Below, one piece after another: positions 1 to 4,247 of a DNA stretch of 5,315 bases. How positions within the stretch are numbered: the first letter of the stretch is position 1; each line of letters opens with the position of its first letter. A program made the position numbers and the translations under genes. The notes beneath the pieces were generated by a model, which saw only the letters and a list, made by a program, of their open reading frames with translations, did not search any database and was not told the DNA's origin. Source of the DNA: DATADF01 sp046263155 (lineage in GTDB: Bacteria > Actinomycetota > CADDZG01 > WHSQ01); contig JBHELF010000074.1 of assembly GCA_046263155.1 (NCBI GenBank), positions 1-5,315 on the forward strand, written 5' to 3'.

Positions 1-584
1 AGAGCGCGGGCCGGGTGACCCCGTTCGGTGAAGTAGCGGAGGTACTCCTCGTGGACGCGATCGAAGAGCGCGACGTCCGAATCGCCGGCCGGCGCCTCAC
101 CCGCAGCGCGGTCGAGGGCTGCGCCAAGGCTCAGGATGGAGCCAAGTTGTGCCTGCTCGGGCCTGCCGCCCTGATCGATACGCAGGGCGCGCCACAGATC
201 CTCGTCAAGAGTCTCGCCAAGAATCTTCTGAACCATGTGATGCGCGGGCCGGCCGGTCATTGTCTGTCTTTCCGGTGCGTGAATCACGAGCTCTGTTTTA
301 GGCCTTCTCAGAAACTGCTTCCTGTACGTGAGGTGGTAGCTGCCGCTGGCAAACTCCACCTCGACCACCGGGGCTTCATCGCGACCGGAGGGCTGTAGCG
401 AGCGGACCAGCTCGCTGCGTGAGTCGTCTTTGTAATCGAGCAACACCGTGATCGCTTCGAGGTGCGAGGTCTTGCCGATCTCGTTGGGGCCCTGGATCAC
501 CGTCACGCCGCACGGCGCGAGTTCGATCTCTCGTTCGGAGACGCCGCGGTAGTGCTCGAGCCGGATGCGGTGAATCTTCATCAT
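1..584 (-). CDS. SbcC/Rad50-like AAA ATPase, N-terminal part (runs off left edge)
   Basis: This is the N-terminal 194 codons of an SMC/Rad50/SbcC-type ATPase, the expected motor partner of the phosphoesterase encoded just upstream; such pairs process DNA ends. The start reads MMKIHRIRLEHYRG, a typical opening strand of the ATPase head. Walker A is G32-PNEI-G37-K38-T39, and a Q-loop-like 'RIDQGG' has its glutamine near residue 138. The coiled coil, any zinc hook, Walker B and signature motif lie beyond the window. Two adjacent ATG codons (584-582 and 581-579) are possible starts. The first gives a 4-nt ATGA overlap with the upstream stop, the second a TGATG junction; GGAG lies just upstream. 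Either way, translation is probably coupled to the phosphoesterase. From memory, the stretch 'YRKQFLRRPKTEL' resembles actinobacterial homologues annotated as AAA ATPases. The ATPase class is secure; exact activity is not. Confidence 0.88.
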   Translation of the reverse strand, partial: MMKIHRIRLEHYRGVSEREIELAPCGVTVIQGPNEIGKTSHLEAITVLLDYKDDSRSELVRSLQPSGRDEAPVVEVEFASGSYHLTYRKQFLRRPKTELVIHAPERQTMTGRPAHHMVQKILGETLDEDLWRALRIDQGGRPEQAQLGSILSLGAALDRAAGEAPAGDSDVALFDRVHEEYLRYFTERGHPARA

Positions 585-1699
585 GCGCTCCGGGAAAGCC
601 GGTAGAGCAAACTCAGGGCCTCGGCGGCGACCGGGTCCCTGCCGTCGCCGGACACATCCACCAGATGGTCGAGAGTCGTGCGCGCGAACCCGGACAGTTC
701 CAGGTCATCCGCGTCGAGCGAGTCGGGAAGGACGCAGAGATCGCTCTGCGGTTCCCACACATCGAGTCCCGCGAGGAGCTCGCTGTACTCCTCCAGCAGC
801 TCGTCGAGCCGGGCGCGACCCGCGAGCGACAGGGTTCCCCTCAGAGCCAATCGCAGGGCTGTGCGTGACTTGTCGGGAAGCTCGTCGAGCCATGCCCGCA
901 GCCCGTCGAGGTCCTGGTCCGACACGTCGGCGAAGTGTCGCGTAAACGTCCACTTGCCGATCGTGCGTGGTTGCGCGGTGCAAGCACCGTCGGCCAACTC
1001 GACGACCAAAACGTGGCCCGGCATCTCTTCGTCGAAGTCGGTGACCTCCGGAGTTCCGGAGTACCAGATCCGACCGGTGGCACCCACGGACGTGACCGAG
1101 TGCCTGTCCCCCAAGGCGAGGTAATGGATGACGCCATCGGCCAGCGCTCTTTCGGCGCCCGCTACGGAGATCAAAGAAGGATCGTCGGGATCGGGGGCAA
1201 GCTCGTCGACCCGACCGTGAGCCGCGGCAACGCGAACCTTGCCCTGCGGCGCGGGTAGGCGCGCGAGGGTTTCCGCAACCAGATCGGTCAGAGGCTTGCG
1301 CGTGCGCCAGGGCACGGGCACGACGTCAACTCCAGGGACGGGCTCGAGGGTCGGCCCGTCGAGGAGGTGGAGATTGTCGGGCCGGCTCTGCTGAAACGTG
1401 GGAGAGAGATACACGGAACCGGGATCGAGCGCGTCGTGATTGCCCGGCAGCATCAGGACCGGGGCCGGTATCGCCCGCACCGCCTCGAGGGACCGCCGGA
1501 GGACCTGGCGATCGACCTGGTTGGACTCGAAGACGTCCCCGCAGACGAGGACGAAAGCGGCGTCGGTCGCCTCCACTGCCCGACCGATCTCGGCGATCGC
1601 CTCACAGCGTGCCTCGGCGTAGCGAGCGCGAGCCTCGGGGGCCAGGAACTTCCGGCCGAGGCCTATCTGCCAGTCTGCCGTATGAATGAATCGCACCAT
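581..1699 (-). CDS. SbcD/Mre11-like metallophosphoesterase (putative DNA repair nuclease)
   Basis: This 372-residue calcineurin-like phosphoesterase belongs to the SbcD/Mre11 group and should act with the SbcC-like ATPase that follows it with overlapping codons. The phosphoesterase motifs appear in order: HTAD9-W-Q11 (motif I), CGD55 (motif II), PGN87-H88-D89 (motif III), AAAH161 (motif IV) and ALGD198-R-H200 (motif V). Two positions that are usually metal-binding histidines, the second residue pair of DxH and the first His of GHxH, are Gln11 and Asp198 here. I recall the same changes in actinobacterial homologues, so this looks like a subfamily trait rather than decay. The start at 1699 was chosen because the family normally begins M-x-R-F-x-H-T; GGTGAAGGGG just upstream can serve as ribosome site. 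GTG at 1708 is an in-frame alternative adding three residues. The frame stays open far upstream, but that stretch is antisense to the sigma and membrane-protein genes. The C-terminal 100 residues are likely a capping or ATPase-binding domain. Confidence 0.9.
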   Translation of the reverse strand: MVRFIHTADWQIGLGRKFLAPEARARYAEARCEAIAEIGRAVEATDAAFVLVCGDVFESNQVDRQVLRRSLEAVRAIPAPVLMLPGNHDALDPGSVYLSPTFQQSRPDNLHLLDGPTLEPVPGVDVVPVPWRTRKPLTDLVAETLARLPAPQGKVRVAAAHGRVDELAPDPDDPSLISVAGAERALADGVIHYLALGDRHSVTSVGATGRIWYSGTPEVTDFDEEMPGHVLVVELADGACTAQPRTIGKWTFTRHFADVSDQDLDGLRAWLDELPDKSRTALRLALRGTLSLAGRARLDELLEEYSELLAGLDVWEPQSDLCVLPDSLDADDLELSGFARTTLDHLVDVSGDGRDPVAAEALSLLYRLSRSA

Positions 1700-1797
1700 C
1701 CCCTTCACCGTAGAGGGGGGGTGTGACAAAAAGTCGGCTTTAGCGGCCGCGGGTGGGAAATTGGGATCGTCCAGGCCCATGCGTAGAGGCCCCCGTC

Positions 1798-1823
1798 GGA
1801 ACCCGGCGGCAACCAGCGGTGTA
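1798..1823 (+). promoter_or_regulatory. Putative ECF-type promoter of the sigma/anti-sigma operon
   Basis: GGAACC (1798-1803), a 12-nt spacer, then GCGGTGTA (1816-1823). GGAAC is the common -35 element of ECF sigma factors, and the second block sits where a -10 belongs. The same arrangement recurs before the cupredoxin gene with an unrelated spacer, which is the main support. Transcription would start near 1830, giving a short leader of about 14 nt that just includes the AGGA ribosome site. Autoregulation by the downstream sigma factor is inferred. Confidence 0.6.
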
Positions 1824-1831
1824 TTCACTTC

Positions 1832-1835
1832 AGGA
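1832..1835 (+). promoter_or_regulatory. Ribosome binding site AGGA for the sigma factor
   Basis: AGGA lies 8 nt before the GTG at 1844 and supports that non-ATG codon as the start of the sigma factor. Confidence 0.6.
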
Positions 1836-1843
1836 AACGAAAG

Positions 1844-2416
1844 GTGGAGGGCCGTCCACTGGAGGACCGGGAACTCGTCGATCGTGCTGGTGGGGGTGAC
1901 AAGGGTGCCTATGAGCAGCTCGTCCGGCGGCACCAGGACATTGCATTCAGGACGGCCTACGCGATCGCCGGTGGCACGGCCGAGGCCGAGGACGCGGCGC
2001 AGGAAGGATTTGTGAAGGCTTACCTCGCACTCGATCGGTTCAAGGCTGGGAGCGACTTCCGACCCTGGCTGCTGGCGATCGTGGCGAACGAGGCAAGAAA
2101 TCGGGTGCGCTCCGCGGTTCGGCGCTCCAGCCTCGCGTTGCGCGCCGAGCGCGACCGTCCCTCGGGAGGTGCGGCCCCATCTCCCGAGGAGGCGGTCGTC
2201 GCCCGTGAGGACCAGGAGATCCTGTTGCGCGGGCTCGCCCGCCTGGCGGAAGCCGACCGCCTGGTCCTGACCTACCGGTACCTCTTGGATCTCAATGAGG
2301 CCGAGGCCGCCGCGGCCCTCGGCTGTCCCCGCGGCACGGTCAAGTCCCGGCTCAGCCGCGCGCTGCAACGACTGCGTCGGCAACTCGAGCGCGAGATGGG
2401 GGCCGGGGATGACTGA
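1844..2416 (+). CDS. ECF-type RNA polymerase sigma factor
   Basis: This 190-residue protein has the two-domain layout of group IV (extracytoplasmic function) sigma factors and should direct RNA polymerase to a small set of stress promoters. Sigma region 2 spans about residues 22-92, with the characteristic 'AEDAAQEGFVKAYLAL' and 'FRPWLLAIVANEARNRVR' segments. After a variable linker (about 93-120), region 4 spans about 125-178, with the helix-turn-helix 'LNEAEAAAALGCPRGTVKSR' binding the -35 element. There is no sigma 1.1 or region 3, and no C-terminal extension. The start is GTG at 1844, with AGGA 8 nt upstream. The stop overlaps the next gene by 8 nt, so the two are co-transcribed and probably translationally coupled, the standard sigma/anti-sigma arrangement. 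The upstream GGAACC-N12-GCGGTGTA motif suggests autoregulation. The ECF subgroup cannot be assigned from sequence alone. Confidence 0.95.
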   Translation: MEGRPLEDRELVDRAGGGDKGAYEQLVRRHQDIAFRTAYAIAGGTAEAEDAAQEGFVKAYLALDRFKAGSDFRPWLLAIVANEARNRVRSAVRRSSLALRAERDRPSGGAAPSPEEAVVAREDQEILLRGLARLAEADRLVLTYRYLLDLNEAEAAAALGCPRGTVKSRLSRALQRLRRQLEREMGAGDD

Positions 2417-3209
2417 GCGCCGGCGCGTGCCGGAACGCGACGAGCTCGAGCGCGCCCTGAGACGGCTGGCTCGGGAGGTCGAATTTCCAGAGACACCCGA
2501 CGTCGCACGCGCGGTGACGGCCCGGCTCGAAAAAGGACCACTCGCTCCGCCCGCGCGCCTGCCCCGTGCAGGATGGAGAACGCGGCCCGCGCTCGTATTC
2601 GCCGCGGCCGGCCTCGCGCTGGTTGCCGTGACCGCAAGCTTGATCGCATTTCCCGCCGCGCGGCGCGCGGTGGCGGACTGGCTCGGTGTGTCGGGTATTC
2701 GGATCGAGACCGAGACGAAGGCGCCGAGTCCCGCCGAAGGCCGGCTCGATCTCGGCATCCCAACGTCGCTGACTCAGGTCGCGGGGGAAGTCGACTTCGA
2801 GGTCTTGGTCCCGGCGGCCCTGGGACCGCCCGACGAGGTCTTTCTGCGTGAGCCCCCCGAGGGAGGGATGGTCACGCTCGTTTATCGGTCGCGTCCTGGC
2901 CTTCGGTCACGCGTTCCCGGCGTCGGTTTGATCCTGAGCCAGTTCGAAGGTCATCTCCGGCCCGACCTGATCAAGAAAATCACCGCGGGAGGGACGCGGG
3001 TTCGGGGGGCCGAGGTGTCGGGACTGCCGGCTTACTGGCTGTCGGGCGCACCACACTCTTTCCTTTACCTGGATGAGAGCGGACGCATCGCCGAAGACAC
3101 CGTTCGCCTCGCCGGCAATGTGCTCTTGTGGGAACGAGGGGTTACCTATCGGCTGGAATCCGAACTCTCCTTGGACGCGGCCATCGCGATCGCCGAGTCA
3201 CTCCGCTAG
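2409..3209 (+). CDS. Single-pass membrane protein, putative anti-sigma factor
   Basis: This 266-residue protein is probably the anti-sigma factor of the preceding ECF sigma. Residues 1-59 are charged and helical-looking (cytoplasmic by the positive-inside rule, with Arg at 53, 57 and 59). Residues 60-81 form one hydrophobic transmembrane segment. Residues 82-266 would lie outside the membrane and open with 'ARRAVADWLGVSGIRIE'. This outer part resembles the DUF4367-like region of sigma-linked membrane proteins in actinobacteria and Chloroflexi (recalled, not searched), including 'PPDEVFLREPPEGGMVTLVYR' and the end 'RLAGNVLLWERGVTYRLE'. The N-terminus lacks the HxxxCxxC zinc motif of ZAS-type anti-sigma factors, so the sigma-binding mode is unclear. 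The ATG at 2409 was chosen because it overlaps the sigma stop by 8 nt behind a G-rich stretch; in-frame codons further upstream lie deep inside the sigma gene. The membrane topology is clear; the anti-sigma role is inferred from position. Confidence 0.82.
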   Translation: MTERRRVPERDELERALRRLAREVEFPETPDVARAVTARLEKGPLAPPARLPRAGWRTRPALVFAAAGLALVAVTASLIAFPAARRAVADWLGVSGIRIETETKAPSPAEGRLDLGIPTSLTQVAGEVDFEVLVPAALGPPDEVFLREPPEGGMVTLVYRSRPGLRSRVPGVGLILSQFEGHLRPDLIKKITAGGTRVRGAEVSGLPAYWLSGAPHSFLYLDESGRIAEDTVRLAGNVLLWERGVTYRLESELSLDAAIAIAESLR

Positions 3210-3222
3210 GTGTCTGGATGAG

Positions 3223-3248
3223 GGAACCGATCGCGTCGCTGCGGTGTA
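3223..3248 (+). promoter_or_regulatory. Putative ECF-type promoter of the cupredoxin gene
   Basis: GGAACC (3223-3228), 12 nt, then GCGGTGTA (3241-3248): the same two blocks and spacing as before the sigma gene at 1798-1823. Only about 3 of the 12 spacer bases agree between copies, which argues against a simple duplication and for a functional site. The predicted start of transcription near 3255 would leave a leader of about 40 nt. Confidence 0.6.
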
Positions 3249-3255
3249 ACAGAGA

Positions 3256-3283
3256 CGCCTATCAAGACGACAGCGCCTATCAA
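3256..3283 (+). repeat. Direct repeat CGCCTATCAA in the cupredoxin leader
   Basis: The 10-mer CGCCTATCAA occurs at 3256-3265 and again, exactly, at 3274-3283, a period of 18 bp. It lies between the putative promoter and the start codon, and its second copy touches the ribosome binding site. It could be a small tandem duplication or an operator or RNA element affecting translation; nothing in the window decides between these. Confidence 0.6.
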
Positions 3284-3284
3284 A

Positions 3285-3290
3285 AGGAGG
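3285..3290 (+). promoter_or_regulatory. Strong ribosome binding site AGGAGG for the cupredoxin
   Basis: AGGAGG, within the longer AAAGGAGGT, is a near-perfect anti-16S match ending 4 nt before the ATG at 3295. It fixes the start and suggests efficient translation, stronger than for the neighbouring genes. Confidence 0.85.
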
Positions 3291-3294
3291 TCGA

Positions 3295-3870
3295 ATGAGA
3301 GCTTCGGCCCGTGTGATCGTGGCCCTGACGCTGGCGGTGGGTGGCCTCGTAACGATCGGAGCCACTGCAGCCGTAGGGGGCGGATGTCACCCTCCGACGA
3401 ACAAGCTGAGCGCCGCCAAAGGTGCCGGCGACGTATTGGTGCCCATCGGGGAGTGCCAGTTCGTGCCCACCGTTGTCTATGTGGACCCCGGAACGCGCGT
3501 TACCTGGGTGAATAAGGATCCCGTGCCCCACACCGTCACCGGTGCTCTGATGGCTTGGGGGTCTGTGGAACCGCTGGACCAGGGCAACAGGAGCTCCTAC
3601 CGGTTTGAGGAAGAGGGCGTTTACCCCTACCAGTGCTATCTGCACCCGTCGATGGCCGGAGCAGTCGTCGTGGGCGATGTGAACGCGCTGAAGTCCGGCT
3701 TAAGTCCAGTCGTCTCGGCTCCGGAGGTGGAACCCATCGCCAAGCCGCCGGCACCCGTGAACCTGGACGACAAAAAGGACGATGCCGTCAATCTGCCCGG
3801 GATGAGCCTCTCGGCGGCGGCGTTGATTCTGGGGGCGACGCGGCTGCTTTCTCGGCGCAACACCCTGTAG
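3295..3870 (+). CDS. Secreted, membrane-anchored plastocyanin-like cupredoxin
   Basis: This 191-residue exported blue-copper protein has four parts. Residues 1 to about 28 are a Sec-type signal peptide (MRASAR, then a hydrophobic core). Residues about 45-127 are the cupredoxin fold, with all four type 1 copper ligands visible: His79 in 'PVPHTVTG', then Cys114, His117 and Met120 in 'YQCYLHPSMAG' (C-x2-H-x2-M). Residues about 137-166 are a Pro/Asp/Lys-rich linker. The end is 'NLPGM', a hydrophobic stretch of about 15 residues and a basic SRR tail, which would tether it to the membrane or cell surface. Cys31 and Cys54 lie outside the copper site and may form a disulfide. 'GGGC' before Cys31 is a poor lipobox, so lipoprotein processing is unlikely. 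Likely roles are extracytoplasmic electron transfer or copper/redox handling; the partner is unknown. The gene has its own putative ECF promoter, so it is probably in the regulon of the upstream sigma factor. Confidence 0.92.
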   Translation: MRASARVIVALTLAVGGLVTIGATAAVGGGCHPPTNKLSAAKGAGDVLVPIGECQFVPTVVYVDPGTRVTWVNKDPVPHTVTGALMAWGSVEPLDQGNRSSYRFEEEGVYPYQCYLHPSMAGAVVVGDVNALKSGLSPVVSAPEVEPIAKPPAPVNLDDKKDDAVNLPGMSLSAAALILGATRLLSRRNTL

Positions 3871-3886
3871 TCGCCGGCTCGATCAC

Positions 3887-3916
3887 GCACACCCGGGGAA
3901 GTTCTCCCGGGTGTGC
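3887..3916 (+). terminator. Perfect hairpin downstream of the cupredoxin gene
   Basis: GCACACCCGGG (3887-3897) and CCCGGGTGTGC (3906-3916) are perfect 11-bp inverted arms around an 8-nt loop, starting 16 nt after the cupredoxin stop. The position and stability suggest a transcription terminator or a 3'-end-stabilising stem. There is no real T-run after it (the next bases are TTGCGTCC), so it would be a U-poor terminator of the kind reported in GC-rich actinobacteria. Confidence 0.6.
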
Positions 3917-4048
3917 TTGCGTCCGTATTGCTTCAACTCCTACGTCGAAGATGCCGATATCTATGAAGGCCGTGGTGCGAGACCGAGACGGAGGCAACCT
4001 TCCCGTGCCTTCGTCGGGGCCGGTGCTCGAGGCCCGGTTCCGGCGAGC

Positions 4049-4056
4049 GGGAAGGA
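4049..4056 (+). promoter_or_regulatory. Ribosome binding site GGGAAGGA for the Flp pilin
   Basis: A purine-rich GGGAAGGA ends 3 nt before the ATG at 4060; its AAGG core is 4 nt from the start. It supports translation of a very short gene that could otherwise be overlooked. Confidence 0.55.
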
Positions 4057-4059
4057 CTC

Positions 4060-4239
4060 ATGCTAAAGAAACGCAGATCGCGTCAGCATCTCCCGGACTC
4101 AAGCGCGGACCGGGGTGCAACGATCGTCGAATATGTGTTGCTGATCAGTTGCATCGCGCTCTTGATCGTCGCCTCGCTAACGCTGCTCGGCGCGGACCTG
4201 AAAGGCTTCTTTAGCGAGGTTGCCTCGATGTGGCCGTAA
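4060..4239 (+). CDS. flp: Flp/Tad-type IVb prepilin (59 aa)
   Basis: This 59-residue protein is a complete Flp-family prepilin, the major subunit of Tad (tight adherence) pili. The leader of 19 residues is basic (MLKKRRSRQH...) and ends in Gly19. The prepilin peptidase site is G19-ATIVEY, with the required Glu at mature position +5 (Glu24) and Tyr at +6. One hydrophobic helix follows ('YVLLISCIALLIVASLTLLG'), then a short amphipathic tail ending in WP. The mature pilin would be about 40 residues, normal for Flp. No tad secretion genes (CpaF/TadA ATPase, TadB/C, TadV peptidase) lie in the window, so it depends on machinery elsewhere or beyond the edges. It has its own ribosome site and follows a hairpin, so it is probably transcribed separately from the cupredoxin. 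Its stop is 8 bp from the end of the convergent aminotransferase gene. Confidence 0.88.
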   Translation: MLKKRRSRQHLPDSSADRGATIVEYVLLISCIALLIVASLTLLGADLKGFFSEVASMWP

Positions 4240-4247
4240 CGGAAGTT

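Noticed and set aside
15..398. Plus-strand reading frame opposite the SbcC-like gene
   Set aside because: It is antisense to a gene with a clear Walker A motif and family-like sequence; its own translation has no recognisable features.
1415..1440. A third candidate GGAACC-N12 motif
   Set aside because: GGAACC at 1415-1420 is followed after 12 nt by GTCGTGAT, only 4 of 8 matches to GCGGTGTA, and it lies inside the SbcD-like gene with no plus-strand gene starting nearby. Chance match.
1709..1789. CGTAGAGG repeated at 1709-1716 and 1782-1789 in the divergent intergenic region
   Set aside because: Only 8 bp in a G-rich region and 73 bp apart, with no symmetry relative to either gene; not distinguishable from chance. 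I also found no credible promoter for the minus-strand SbcDC-like operon in this gap.
2295..2408. Upstream in-frame extension of the membrane protein into the sigma gene
   Set aside because: It lies inside the coding sequence for sigma region 4 and reads as an Arg/Pro-rich shadow. The ATG at 2409, overlapping the sigma stop by 8 nt, is the usual operon junction.
1700..2758. A continuous minus-strand reading frame that would extend the SbcD-like protein to 725 residues
   Set aside because: The extra 353 residues are low-complexity Arg/Ala/Ser-rich sequence, antisense to the well-supported sigma and membrane-protein genes. The family starts at MVRFIHTAD (1699). The open frame is a by-product of high GC content.
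3871..4059. Possible riboswitch (such as c-di-GMP-I) in the pilin leader, prompted by 'TCACGCACA' at 3883-3891
   Set aside because: The rest of the c-di-GMP-I core is absent and the similar bases belong to the hairpin after the cupredoxin gene. Apart from that hairpin and the pilin ribosome site I see no convincing element.
3633..4214. Plus-strand reading frame overlapping the cupredoxin and pilin genes
   Set aside because: It is out of frame with both, has no recognisable domain, and crosses the hairpin and two real genes. Shadow frame.
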